DNA of 64,000 bases, taken from assembly GCA_022818135.1 (NCBI GenBank), contig JAFMSR010000005.1:28521865-28585864 (forward strand). Direction: 5' to 3'. The notes under the pieces were generated by a model that was given only the letters and a program-made list of their open reading frames with translations, ran no database searches and was not told where the DNA came from. Shown here in pieces: positions 38,401-49,489 of the stretch; the stretch's first letter is position 1, and the number at the start of each line of letters is the position of its first letter. The stretch comes from Saxidomus purpurata (lineage: Eukaryota > Mollusca > Bivalvia > Venerida > Veneridae). Position numbers and translations under genes: made by a program.

Positions 38401-41400
38401 ACCTTGTGCTGAATTCAAGTTATGTTGTCATTTAGGGTCTGTATATCTCAATATGTTGACTATTAATTTTAATCAAGACCATTGCTACATTCACGCAATA
38501 AGTTAAACTGACAAAACATCTATAAAATGCCTGGGGAAAAAAAACGCCATGCAAAACTGAATTTCGTGCATGTCTAGTTGTATAAATATGCAAAGACTGG
38601 TTCTGTTACTTCTCCGGGATGCTTTGTTCTATTTTATGACCGAACAATTATTGCAAATCCGCATCTGAACAATTAATATATCCTTATCATTTAAAAGGCG
38701 CAGCATACCGTAAAGATATCTATGGTAAATAATTTCAAGTCACTGGTCGATAAAGCCGTCATTAACGTTAACAATTCATGAAGTTTGCATGACTTTAATT
38801 ACCATGTAGATTATATCTACAATGTATATACTATATTTATAGACAAATGGTTACGCCACGGCAAATAACCAACAAAAGTTTGACATGCGGGAGGCTGGGA
38901 AAGGGCTTAAAGAAAACAACCACACATACTGTAAGTATAGTAAATTCCGTATATAACGAATCCGTATATTACGAAAATCCGGATAACCAACATATTTTCT
39001 GGACCCGATGTTCTTCCTACTTTATTCTTACATGAAAATGTTACACGGATATTACAAACTCCGGATATAAAGAACAAATTTAAATGCGCCCATAAAAAAA
39101 GCTCGAGTTTAAAGACAACTAGTACTGTTGTCATATCTGGAGATGCGGTCGTGACCTCAGTGAGGCTCGAATCCGCATCTTCAGCGATGAGCGACAGCCA
39201 ACTTAGCTTCCCGACATACTGAAATCTTTGACTAAGTTTGACAGTGACATTGAACCCAAAGCTCAATTCGATATGAAATATAGAGTGTGGACACCAAATA
39301 ACTGTCATGTTATAATAAGACAAGATACCAAAAAACTGAACTGATATCCTGACCTTGGTTCTGTAAGCAAATTAAGGAGCTGCACATTTTGTTCAAAGTT
39401 TCCTGAAATTTGTAATGACGCCGGGAACTGTGGGTCCATTTATGAAATATAATTAATTACAATTAAAACAACATTCATGTTGAATCTTAGTTAAGAGATT
39501 GGTAGGGGTGGGAAAATTGTCCAAACATAACTTGAACATTCAGAATAAGAATTTTTCGTTTGGTTTAGCTACATACTATAGCGTTCTGATAAACAGATGA
39601 CTGTCTGTCCGTCTTAGTGGGTTACCCAAAGCGTTAGCCTAAAAGTAAAGGAGTTTACGCATCTTGCTGTACGTATTATCCTGAATATGTTTAAAGGACG
39701 TTGCCCTGTTTGCAAATTAAAAAACTCCGTGGTCGAGTGGTTAGAGTCGCTGACTTGAAATCACTATAACCTCTCACTGGTTGGGGTCATGGGTTCGAGA
39801 AAGTTGGTAGTTTCTTACGAAGGATAGGAGTTTAATACTGATTCTTCCAAGAAACGATTGTTAAGTAAACTGTCAGCCTGCTGATATCCCCAAAATTACG
39901 GTTGGAGTGGGCGTTTAACTCCTACAACAACAACATCATATATTTAAACATTAATACAAGTCATTTATACGCATCTCATCACTTTTCACACGCACTGTAA
40001 TACCAATGATTTCTAATATTCATAAACTTTTTTACCTACAAATTCACTTCATACCTAATTAAATAAAGTTATGAATAATGTTACGACACGTTTTGTGGAA
40101 TCTCTATAAAAACTATTTTGGGTCCCATTTGTAGGCAAAATATATTAACGTTTTATTATGCGTGTTTTAAATGTATTTATTGGGTTTGCACAGTCACGCT
40201 ACGCATCATTCAAGATGGCTTTCTAAATGTCTAACACATTTCAATAAAGCTAAACAAAATGTTTCCCACCTATGGCTTCATTTGACCTACAAGGCGAAAT
40301 GTTGAGATGGGTGTCAGTCACCATAATATTCCAGATGGTAATTATAATTTTTCCCGGTATGTTAGTCGTATTTTGGTAGTTAGAAGGTCATGTACGGAGA
40401 GTCAGGTAGGTAGCGGTGTCCGAACCCATGACCCCTAATCAGTGAGAGATTTAGTGTTATCAAGTTAGCGACTTTAACCACTCGACCATAGAGGAGGATT
40501 AACAAATCTCTACCGATGAAAGACTGTAAAAAAACTCTCCTATACATGTACAGAGTTGTGTTGGAAGAGGCAATGAATGGCTTGGGTGAACTCTTATTTG
40601 CATTTCAAGTTGTGGTAGAGCTTGCAATAGTTTGGGTGAAGTGTTATGAGGGGTGCAAGTTGTGTTAGACCATGCAATGGTTAAGATGAAGTGTTGTGGG
40701 GGATACAAGTTCCGGTTCACCATGTTATTCTTGGGATGAAGTGTTAAGGGGGATACAAGTTGTAATAGAACATGCAATGGCAAATGTGAAGTGCTAATGG
40801 TGAAGAGTTATTGGGGATATACAAGCTGTGATAGACTATGTAATGGCATATGTGAAGTGTTAAGGGGAATGCAAGTTGTGGTAGAACATGCAATGACAAA
40901 TGTGAAGTGTTAAGGGTGAAGAGTTATTGGGGATATACAAGCTGTGGTAGACTATGTAATGGCATATGTGAAGTGTTAAGGGGGATACAAGTTGTGGTAG
41001 AACATGCAATGGCAAATGTGAAGTGTTAATGGTGAAGAGTTATTGGGGATATACAAGCTGTGGTAGACTATGTAATGGCATATGTGAAGTGTTAAGGGGA
41101 ATACAAGTTGTGGTAGAACATGCAATGGCAAATGTGAAGTGTTAAGGGGGATACAAGTTGTGGTAAAACATGTAATGGCAAATGTAACGTGCTAATGGTG
41201 AAGAGTTATTGGGGATATACAAGCTGTGGTAGACTATGTAATGGCATATGTGAAGTGTTAAGGGGAATGCAAGTTGTGGTAGAACATGCAATGGCAAATG
41301 TGAAGTGTTAATGGTGAAGAGTTATTGGGGATATACAAGCTGTGGTAGACTATGTAATGGCATATGTGAAGTGTTAAGGGGAATGCAAGTTGTGGTAGAA

Positions 41401-44400
41401 CATGCAATGACAAATGTGAAGTGTTAAGGGTGAAGAGTTATTGGGGATATACAAGCTGTGGTAGACTATGTAATGGCATATGTGAAGTGTTAAGGGGAAT
41501 GCAAGTTGTGGTAGAACATGCAATGACAAATGTGAAGTGTTAAGGGTGAAGAGTTATTGCGGATATACAAGCTGTGGTAGACTATGTAATGGCATATGTG
41601 AAGTGTTAAGGGGGATACAAGTTGTGGTAGAACATGCAATGACAAATGTTAAGTGTTAAGGGTGAAGAGTTATTGGGGATATACAAGCTGTGATAGACTA
41701 TGTAATGGCATATGTGAAGTGTTAAGGGGGATACAAGTTGTGGTAGAACATGCAATGACAAATGTGAAGTGTTAAGGGGGATACAAGTTGTGGTAGAACA
41801 TGCAATGGCAAATGTGAAGTGTTAAGGATGAACAGTTATTGGGGATATACAAGCTGTGGTAGACTATGTAATGGCATATGTGAAGTGTTAAGTGGGATAC
41901 AAGCTGTGGTAAGACATGCAATGGCAAATGTGAACTGTTAAGGGTGAAGAGTTATTGGGGATAGTCCAGTCAACGTATCCTGAAAAGGGGGTCAACCTAG
42001 ACATAATTGCAAAAGTTTTCCTTTGGTGCTGTATTGTTTCAATAATACCTGTTCTTCAATATAATAACAGTCCCAGGTTGGGGCAAGTGCATAACTGCTA
42101 AAATTGTAGTCCGAATGTCACCACTGTCTATTTAATCAGAATTTAAACTTATGACAATCTATAACAAAACACATTATATATTAACCTGGAAAAAGATGAT
42201 CATACCACTATTGCAATCCCTTTGTGCATTTATAATGTTTTAATGAAGCAAACAATAAAATACAACATTTACTTCAATAATTACTTTTATTAAATGATCT
42301 TAAGGGGTAAAATTACCCCACCCACTTCTCTATAAATACAAACACAACCGTTGTATTATCTGCATTACATTACAAATAATGTTCCTCTTTTGTTTTGTAA
42401 AATGATGAATGAGAATACAAAATTATCTGTACATGCAACAACAGGTTACTGTTTACATCAGAACTTTAAAAAAAGAATCATGTTTTCTCCGGGACAAAGT
42501 CCATTAAAAAGCATGAACGATTCATTTAATTGTTGCAACATAATTACCATCTCCTCATAAAAGAATTTACGTCCACTAGACATCAACAGAATCAAGGCAA
42601 CAATATTCAATTTAAATAAATATTCAGTTTCAAGTGCTATATATTTGTATTAATACACTTTGAACACCATACAACTATTCAATATATACTAATGTTAAGG
42701 TGTATAGAATATAACGCATTTCTGATGATCTCTTGATAGCTTAAAAAGTTTAATAAAATATTTATTGGTTCAGATATCATAGACAGATATGTTAACATGT
42801 CTTTTTGTCTATATAATGAAGGAAAATCTTGTAAGAAACAAAAAACAAGAGCTGTCAGTAGGACAGCGCTCGACTTTTAGTGCTTGCCAATAAAAACAAA
42901 ACTTTGACAGTTAAGGGCAAAAAAGACTTTAACTAGGAATTTCTAAGTAAAAATCAAAAAACATTTTCACAGAGTTGTCTTCTTTTGTTTAAAGATAGGT
43001 CTCATGATGGTACATAAGTACTCCAACTTTCAAAGTAATATCTCAGATGGTTAAGTCAACAAGAATGAAAATTTTAACTGAGTTTCTAAGTCAAAAAGGG
43101 CCATAATTCAAATAAAATCCTTGACAGAATTACCTTCTCCTGCCCACGATTGGGGATCATGATGGTCAACAAGTATTCCAACTTTCAAATTAATATCTCA
43201 AACTGTTTAGTCAAAAAGTGGACTGGTACGAAAAACTTAACCAAGATTCTAAGTCGATAAAGGGCTTTAATTTTTCAAACAAATCCATGGCAGCGTTACC
43301 TTCTCTTGCCTACAGATGGGGGTAATAATGTAAACAAGCATTCAAAGTTTCAAAGCAGTATCTCAAAGGGTTAAGGCAATAAGTGGATTTTACCCATATT
43401 CAATGTATTTTCTAAGTCAAAAAGGGGCATAATTCTGTCAAAAATCTTGAAAGAGTTATGTACTCTTGTCTGTTGATGTAGGTCATGATGGTGAACAAGT
43501 ATGATTAGTTTCAAAGCAATACCTCTAATGGTTTTGAAATAAAGTGAGGTGGTACGAAAAACTTAACCAAGCTCAATACACTTTCTAAGTCAAAAAAGGG
43601 CCATAATTCTGTCAAAAACCTTGACATAGTTATGTACTCTTGTCTGTAGATGGAGGTTATGATGGTAAACAAGTATGGTAAGTTTCTAAGCCATACCTCT
43701 GATACTTTTGAAATAAAGTGGGGTGGTACGAAACCAAGGTGTGACACCAACGCCGACGCCGACGCCGGGGCGAGTAGGATAGCTCCCCTTTTCTTCGAAA
43801 AGTCGAGCTAATTAGCAAGCACATAATTTAAAATGATATAGATTACTACAAACCTCGAATACAATATTTGCGCGGCAAAGTGTGCGTAGAACTGATAATT
43901 TAGGGAAACATTCTGTATAGAAATGGCAATAGTGTCCAGATGGAAACCATTATTCCCTTATGGCATAGTGATCGAGCATCTCGCAGTACACAGACATGAT
44001 TAGGCGTGCACTGTCAATTGGTTAAAACTCTTCCGAGCCATGGCTTTGCAAATTTAAAAAGAATTTCAAATGCCTACAGCCTTACACGCTTTCGAACAAT
44101 GTAAATAATAAATATATAGGTGCATGTATTTCTGAAACAGACATTCTGCATTGCCTGTCGACGTATTTTCTAGTACATTATGTTGTTGTTTTCGCTTACA
44201 TATCAATGAATAGAAAATTGTCATGCAATGTTAGCTTCCTACAAGATATGAACATTGTGCTGAATTCAAGTTATGTTGTCATTTAGGGTCTGTATATCTC
44301 AATATGTTGACTATTAATTTTAATAAAGACCATTGCTACATTCACGCAATAAGTTAAACTGACAAAACATCTATAAAATGCCTGGGGAAAAAAACCGCCA

Positions 44401-44966
44401 TGCAAAACTGAATTTCGTGCATGTCTAGTTGTATAAATATGCAAAGACTGGTTCTGTTACTTCTCCGGGATGCTTTGTTCTTTTTTATGACCGAACAATT
44501 ATTGCAAATCCGCATCTGAACAATTAATATATCCTTATCATTTAAAAGGCGCAGCATACCGTAAAGATATCTATGGTAATTAATTTCAAGTCACTGGTCG
44601 ATAAAGCCGTCATTAACGTTAACAATTCATGAAGTTTGCATGACTTTAATTACCATGTAGATTATATCTACAATGTATATACTATATTTATAGACAAATG
44701 GTTACGCCACGGCAAATAACCAACAAAAGTTTGACATGCGGGAGGCTGGGAAAGGGCTTAAAGAAAACAACCACACATACTGTAAGTATAGTAAATTCCG
44801 TATATAACGAATCCGTATATTACGAAAATCCGGATATAACCAACATATTTTCTGGACCCGATGTTCTTCCTACTTTATTCTTACATGAAAATGTTACACG
44901 GATATTACAAACTCCGGATATAAAGAACAAATTTAAATGCGCCCATAGGGAAAAAGTTTTTTTTTT

Positions 44967-45001
<35 letters not shown>

Positions 45002-48000
45002 AAAAAAAAAAGCTCGAGTTTAAAGACAACTAGTACTGTTGTCATATGTGGAGATGCGGTCGTGACCTCAGTGAGGCTCGAATCCGCATCTTCAGCGATG
45101 AGCGACAGCCAACTTAGCTTCCCGACATACTGAAATCTTTGACTAAGTTTGACTGTGAGATTGAACCCAAAGCTCAATTCGATATGAAATATAGAGTGTG
45201 GACACCAAATAACTGTCATGTTATAATAAGACAAGATACAAAAAAACTGAACTGATATCCTGACCTTGGTTCTGTAAGCAAACTAAGGAGCTGCACATTT
45301 TGTTCAAAGTTTCCTGAAATTTGTAATGACGCCGGGAACTGTGGGTCCATTTATGAAATATAATTAATTACAATTAAAACAACATTCATGTTGAATCTTA
45401 GTTAAGAGATTGGTAGGGGTGGGAAAATTGTCCAAACATAACTTGAACATTCAGAATAAGAATTTTTCGTTTGGTTTAGCTACATACTATAGCGTTCTGA
45501 TAAACAGATGACTGTCTGTCCGTCTTAGTGGGTTACCCAAAGCGTTAGCCTAAAAGTAAAGGAGTTTGCACATCTTGCTGTACGTATTATCCTGAATATG
45601 TTTAAAGGACGTTGCCCTGTTTGCAAATTAAAACATTTATTTTAATGTCCGCCTCCGTGGTCGAGTGGTTAGAGTCGCTGACTTGAAATCACTATAACCT
45701 CTCACTGGTTGGGGTCATGGGTTCGAGAAAGTTGGCAGTTTCTTACGAAGGATAGGAGTTTAATACTGATTCTTCCAAGAAACGATTGTTAAGTAAACTG
45801 TCAGCCTGCTGATATCCCCAAAATTACGGTTGGAGTGGGCGTTTAACTCCTACAACAACAACATCATATATTTAAACATTAATACACATTTATACGCATC
45901 TCATCACTTTTCACACGCACTGTAATACCAATGATTTCTAATATTCATAAACTTTTTTACCTACAAATTCACTTCATACCTAATTAAATAAAGTTATGAA
46001 TAATGTTACGACACGTTTTGTGGAATCTCTATAAAAACTATTTTGGGTCCCATTTGTAGGCAAAATATATTAACGTTTTATTATGCGTGTTTTAAATGTA
46101 TTTATTGGGTTTGCACAGTCACGCTACGCATCATTCAAGATGGCTTTCTAAATGTCTAACACATTTCAATAAAGCTAAATAAAATGTTTCCCACCTACGG
46201 CTTCATTTGACCTACAAGGCGAAATGTTGAGATGGGTGTCAGTCACCATAATATTCCAAATGGTAATTATGATTTTCCCGGTGTGTTAGTCGTATTTTGG
46301 TTGCTTGAAGGTCAGGTAGGTAGCGAGGTCCGAACCCATGACCCCTAATCAGTGAGAGATTTAGTGTTATCAAGTTAGCGACTTTAACCACCCGACCATA
46401 GAGGAGGGTTAACTAATCTTTTCCGATGAAAGTCTGTAAAAAAACTCTCCTGTACATGTACAGAGTTGTGTTGGAAGAGGCAATGGTACGGTAGTGCAAT
46501 GGATGTGCGCAAACTATGGTAGACCATGCAATGGCTTGGGTGAACCGTTGTTTGCATTTCTAGTTGTGGTAGAGCAAGTAGTAGTTTAGATGAAGTGTTA
46601 TGGGGGATGAAAGTTGCGGTACACCATATAATTCTTGGGGTGAAGTGTTATAGGGGATGCAAGTTGGCATAGGTGAAGTGTTATATAGGGGATGCAAGTT
46701 GGCATAGGTGAAGTGTTATATAGGGGATGCAAGTTGGCATAGGTGAAGTGTTATATAGGGGATGCAAGTTGGCATAGGTGAAGTGTTATATAGGGGATGC
46801 AAGTTGGCATAGGTGAAGTGTTATATAGGGGATGCAAGTTGGCATAGGTGAAGTGTTATATAGGGGATGCAAGTTGGCAAAGGTGAAGTGTTATATAGGG
46901 GATGCAAGTTGGCATAGGTGAAGTGTTATATAGGGGATGCAAGTTGGCATAGGTGAAGTGTTATGGGGGATGTAAGTTGTGGTAGAACATGCAATGGCAA
47001 ATGTGAAGTGTTAAGGGGGATACAAGTTGTGGTAGAACATGCAATGGCAAATGTGAAGTGTTAAGTGGGATGCAAGTTGTGGTAGAACATGCAACGGCAA
47101 ATGTGAAGTGTTAAGGGGGATACAAGCTGTGGTAGAACATGCAATGGCAAATGTGAAGTGTTATGGGGGATGTAAGTTGTGGTAAAACATGTAATGGCAA
47201 ATGTGAAGTGTTAAGGGGGATACAAGTTGTGGTAGAACATGCAATGGCAAATGTGGTGTTAAGAGTGAAGAATTATTGGGGGAAATACAAGGTGTGGTAG
47301 ACCATGCTATGGCATGGGTGTAGTGTAATGGGGGATGTAAAATGTGGTAGACCATGCAATGTTCGGGTAAAGTGTTAAGGGGAAATACAAGGTGTGGTAG
47401 ACCATGCTATTGCATGGGTGAAGGGATATTGGGGATACACGTTATGGTAGACCATACAATACTTTTGGTGAAGTGTTATGGGGGATTCAAGTTATGATAG
47501 ACCACTGCATTGGACTCTGGAAAAAAAGACTATGTTAATAGTCTACTCTTACAAGTACATTTACTATATACATGTAGATACGTTATTGAGAAATTCTTTT
47601 GATTTCGCGTCTTTGTTCATTACCGATCACTGTAAAATCAGTAAATCGATTTAAATATTGGTTATTTATTATCAACAACCGAATGTGTGAAAATTCCTGT
47701 TTCACTAATCCATAGTTGCCAAATCATCACAAAAACGGCAGACATCTAACAAAAAGACTTTGCCCGTTCCGACGTAAGAGTGTTTAACGCTAAATAACAC
47801 ATTAAAAAAATACACAGCGTGTATGCAATATTACTTAACTTTGGTATGTCGATAGTGAAAAAACGGGTTAAAGTGGGCCATTGGTTTTGTAATATTATAC
47901 TTAGCTACTTAAGCGCCTTAACTAAGGAACAGACATGTTTTCAATGCTAGAGTTTGTTAAATCTACAAATTTAAAAGGAGAAATACATTTTGTTCAACAT

Positions 48001-48766
48001 TTGAATGATAGCAATCGACATGCCTTTATGTCTTTATGTCTTTATAGACTACACCAAGTATTTGAAAGGTAAGTTTCGCTAATATGCAGTGCTTGCTTGC
48101 AAGCCGTAACGGTCCGGTCCTAATAATGCACGGGTAGATTGAGATGATAAATGTATAAATGCTGGTTACCTTTGGTTGATAGTGATGTCCTTGAACATTT
48201 GGCTGGTAGATTTTGCTAAGTTTCTGAGCGGCTAACGGCTGCTTGATACCCATGGCGTCCGGAGGCAGACTCTTATGCGCCTGCGCATTCATTGCAGCTG
48301 TGTATTCTTGCGCCTTCGGTGATGTCAAAATACGTTTAATAGCAATTGCCTGCGCGTCGTAAGATGGTATACGAATAGTTCCAGGCTTTCGTACTTGATT
48401 ATCAAGTTTTTTGCTCATTTTCCTGTAATTTTCTTGAGCTTTTACAGGACCTCGGATACCAATAGCGCTCTGTCCGTACTTCGCCGCACCAACGCGCGGG
48501 TAGTGATTCGAACAATAAAGTTCCCTGTCTTCGGGGTCTACCTGACTAGAGAAATAATTCTTCATTGTCAGATGTTGATCACAAGCAACACACTTAAAAC
48601 AGTGTTTATGAAACATGACCTCATGGACTGGACCCATTTTTTCTGCGTGGTAGACTGTGTCCTTGCACCGGAAACACTTATGAGAGTCTAGGACCGGTGG
48701 ATGAAAGATGACTGAGAGGCGCCGGAAACCCCTCTCAGCTGAATCGGATTCGGCCATTGTCGCCAT
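26281..48766 (-). CDS. LIM-domain and coiled-coil protein, hillarin/KY/LTD-1-like, 5' three coding exons
   Basis: The exons are 48766..48170, 29002..28781 and 26499..26281, all joined in phase 0, giving 346 codons with no stop. Residues 1-199 carry one complete LIM zinc finger (C31, C34, H53, C56, C59, C62, C85, H88). After it come three short motifs of the form AIGIRGPV, AIAIKRIL and AMGIKQPL. Residues 200-346 are highly charged heptad-rich coiled coil (EEEDRLLKNF, KEWEVRLKEL, KEQLRKDLEKELEAQ). A LIM finger, then AxGIR motifs, then a K/E-rich coiled coil is the N-terminal order I associate with hillarin and nematode LTD-1, which continue into a transglutaminase-like domain implicated in cytoskeletal organisation. 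That domain was not found; the gene is cut by the gap. Any other LIM/coiled-coil cytoskeletal protein remains possible. Confidence 0.75.
27770..27865 (-). repeat. Possible SINE fragment
   Basis: The minus-strand wording TGGTGCAGTGGTATAGCC (A-box-like) and GTGTCCTTAGGCAAGAC (body motif) fits an old tRNA-derived SINE, but the B box is not clear. Confidence 0.4.
28511..28790 (-). repeat. Degenerate tandem repeat containing copies of the exon 2 splice donor
   Basis: On the minus strand AAAAAGGTAAATGTCAGT, which spans the real donor (GT at 28780..28779), recurs as near copies with GT at about 28727, 28694, 28627, 28587 and 28518. Each is followed by a TGTTAGAAATGTAA-like stretch. The copies are diverged but keep an AAAGGTA core. 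Confidence 0.65.
28781..29002 (-). CDS. LIM gene coding exon 2 (coiled coil)
   Basis: The acceptor CTTTTTCAG precedes YKKKLVEAQVQLEH and donor GTAAAT follows DDQGKK. It gives 74 codons in phase 0, almost all Glu, Lys, Leu and Arg with heptad spacing. The donor is repeated several times in the following intron (see 28511..28790). Confidence 0.85.
29098..29302 (+). repeat. Fragment of the dispersed repeat seen at 1..280
   Basis: GCCAAGATTCGAACTTGGTC, then GTGACCTCTACAAGTGTTAAC, a GACAGACGACAG run and the closing CTCAGGTGATCTAAAAA follow the same order as the element end at 1..280. Confidence 0.65.
29310..32270. other. Intron of the LIM gene, nothing recognised
   Basis: AT-rich, unique-looking intron sequence. 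A 137-codon open frame at 31372..30959 (minus) has no domain, no coding-like composition and several cysteines in no pattern; I treat it as chance. Confidence 0.45.
33391..33492 (-). repeat. tRNA-derived SINE fragment in unit A
   Basis: The minus-strand B-box-like GGATTCGAGCCTCAC is followed by GAGGTCACGAACGC and CACCAGTACT, the same body as the SINE at 5404. Equivalent copies are at about 39119..39215 in unit B and 45029..45125 in unit C. Confidence 0.6.
34011..34210 (+). repeat. tRNA-Ser-like SINE, unit A
   Basis: A tRNA-Ser(UGA)-like head (TGACTTGAAATCACT, then GGGGTCATGGGTTCGAG) is joined to a body ending GGGCGTTTAACTCCTAC and an (AAC)n tail. The D arm seen in units B and C (GGTCGAGTGGTTAGAGTCGC) is partly deleted here. 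Confidence 0.7.
34693..34777 (-). repeat. Opposed tRNA-Ser-like element, unit A
   Basis: On the minus strand CTGTGGTCGAGTGGTTAAAG, then AACTTGATAACAC and GGTCATGGGTTCGGACACC form a second tRNA-Ser-like head facing the plus-strand SINE about 0.5 kb away. The matching copies are at 40413..40497 (B) and 46320..46407 (C). Confidence 0.7.
34860..36126 (+). repeat. Higher-order minisatellite, unit A (116-bp composite of 50 + 66)
   Basis: The phrase GGGGATATACAAGCTGTGGT recurs at 116-base spacing (for example about 35606, 35722 and 35838). Each 116-mer is two related halves, of 50 and 66 bases, built on GTGAAGTGTTAAGGGG..ACAAG.TGTGGTAGA. One interval is 166 bases, i.e. one extra 50-mer. Confidence 0.9.
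36986..37960 (+). mobile_element. Pearl-like element, unit A
   Basis: It opens ACAAGAGCTGTCAGTAGG and GCGCTCGACTTTT, and closes TTCGAAAAGTCGAGCTAA, so the subterminal parts are inverted. In between are about five 120-175-bp degenerate tandem units with AAGTCAAAAAGGGCCATAAT and GGTGGTACGAAAAACTTAAC, then a GACGCCGACGCCGGGG run. Non-coding. Confidence 0.7.
39725..39934 (+). repeat. tRNA-Ser-like SINE, unit B
   Basis: The head carries CCGTGGTCGAGTGGTTAGAG (A box), TGA in the anticodon position and GTCATGGGTTCGAG (B box). The (AAC)n tail is typical of a SINE. It is not a functional tRNA, because the acceptor stem is not closed. Confidence 0.75.
40570..41962 (+). repeat. Higher-order minisatellite, unit B
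   Basis: Same 116-bp composite as in unit A, with a similar but not identical number and order of halves. Confidence 0.9.
42845..43810 (+). mobile_element. Pearl-like element, unit B
   Basis: It matches the unit A element almost base for base, so it was copied by the tandem duplication and was not independently inserted. Confidence 0.7.
44957..45010. repeat. Poly-T/poly-A tract private to unit C
   Basis: About 40 T with one interrupting A, then AATT and about 10 A, replace the short CATAAAAAAAGCTC junction seen at the same place in units A and B. It may be a retrotransposon tail or an assembly or base-calling artefact. Confidence 0.7.
45650..45865 (+). repeat. tRNA-Ser-like SINE, unit C
   Basis: Same structure as in unit B with an intact A box, TGA anticodon position, B box and (AAC)n tail. 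The TGTCCGCC that precedes it is also present in unit A but missing from unit B. Confidence 0.75.
46480..47515 (+). repeat. Rearranged minisatellite, unit C
   Basis: It contains a run of 35-bp repeats (about 46655..46965) followed by 50-bp units of the A/B type and then decayed copies to 47515. Confidence 0.85.
46655..46965 (+). repeat. 35-bp tandem repeat, about nine near-identical copies
   Basis: GTGAAGTGTTATATAGGGG followed by ATGCAAGTTGGCATAG repeats at exactly 35 bases (for example 46681 to 46716). Only one copy shows a change (GGCAAAG). It is derived from the larger 50-bp unit. Confidence 0.92.
47516..48025. other. Intron sequence of the LIM gene, nothing recognised
   Basis: AT-rich sequence between the minisatellite and the LIM exon region without repeats or open frames of note. 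Confidence 0.5.
48170..48766 (-). CDS. LIM gene coding exon 1
   Basis: ATG at 48766 lies in an ATATGGCG context; a second ATG, three codons on, is an alternative start. The exon holds the whole LIM domain and ends with donor GTAACC after the codons for YQPK. The acceptor TGATTTCAG at 48815 shows there is an upstream non-coding exon. Confidence 0.93.
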
Positions 48767-48814
48767 ATTTTGACGGATCCCGTTAGACTAACAGTATCCT
48801 TCCGTAACCTTCAC
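48767..48814 (-). other. 5' UTR segment and acceptor of the LIM gene
   Basis: TGATTTCAG|GTGAAGG on the minus strand places an acceptor at 48815/48814. The 48 bases between it and the ATG contain no other ATG. An upstream non-coding exon and the promoter must lie at higher coordinates and were not located. Confidence 0.6.
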
Positions 48815-48899
48815 CTGAAATCAGAGGAAATAAACGTTTACATGCTATTTTATATACAATTTCGAGAGTGAGAACCCGCCGTTGTTGAATTATGTCCTT

Positions 48900-49365
48900 C
48901 AGTATTTCATATAAGTTTTCAAAGTTATACACAGAATAAATGATTTAAAAAAAAATAGTACACTCAAGGTGCGAAGTGAAATCAAATATCCAACCAGGAT
49001 GTTGATCTGCACACATTTTTGCAATGCTTCCAGTCTCACGTAATACAATTTACACGGATCTTGATGGGTCTGTATCAAAACGAGTCGCTCGGTGAGTTTA
49101 ATAACACCTTCATCACTGTTTTCAATCATTAATCATATATATGACAAAACTTAATGTAACATAATATAATTCGTCAACTTCAATATGTCAAAACCTAAAT
49201 GTAAACACCATAAAATATCTTATTGGCTTTACATTGCAGCCCCTTACAAGGCTAAGAACGGCCATAAGCACCATCGTTGTTTCTAGAATATTCAGAGCAT
49301 AATTATACTGAGTCTTCATATTCCGAGAAGATGGAGTGGGATAAAAGCAGAAATTTTGTACAAAA
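48900..49365. other. Upstream flank of the LIM coding exon, no gene seen
   Basis: Possible location of the non-coding first exon of the LIM gene; no motif fixes it. Confidence 0.35.
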
Positions 49366-49370
49366 AGGTC

Positions 49371-49487
49371 TAACTCTATTGTATGCTGCCGGTAACTCTA
49401 TTGTATGCGGCAACTCTATTGTATGCGGTAACTCTATTGTATGCGGTAACTGTATTGTATGCGGCAACTCTATTGTATGCGGCAAAA
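49371..49487 (+). repeat. 18-bp tandem repeat, six copies
   Basis: AACTCTATTGTATGCGGC and close variants (GGT, one CTGTATT) repeat every 18 bases. The frame stays open on both strands only because the unit is a multiple of three. Confidence 0.9.
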
Positions 49488-49489
49488 CT

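Larger units (their letters stand above)
38005..43855 (+). repeat. Tandem duplication unit B (5.85 kb)
   Basis: It has the same order of parts as unit A and aligns with it end to end, with scattered substitutions and small indels. It shares several variants with unit C that A lacks (for example TATAACGAATCCG and the intact tRNA-like D arm), so B and C are closest relatives. Confidence 0.93.
43856..47515 (+). repeat. Tandem duplication unit C, truncated (3.66 kb)
   Basis: It follows unit B closely from the same start phrase through the two SINEs, then diverges at about 46260 and ends within a rearranged minisatellite. The post-minisatellite block and pearl-like element of A and B are missing. 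It carries a private poly-T insertion at 44957..45010. Confidence 0.9.

Noticed and set aside
39725..39800. Possible functional tRNA-Ser(UGA)
   Set aside because: A and B boxes are present, but the acceptor stem does not close, and the element continues into a SINE body with an (AAC)n tail.
32769..45234. Short frames conserved between the three duplication units (for example 33113, 38847 and 44698)
   Set aside because: They are conserved only because the DNA is duplicated; several are shifted by indels between units, which argues against coding.
34200..47500. CRISPR-like array
   Set aside because: The repeats are direct tandem units without unique spacers, in an animal intron; they are minisatellites.
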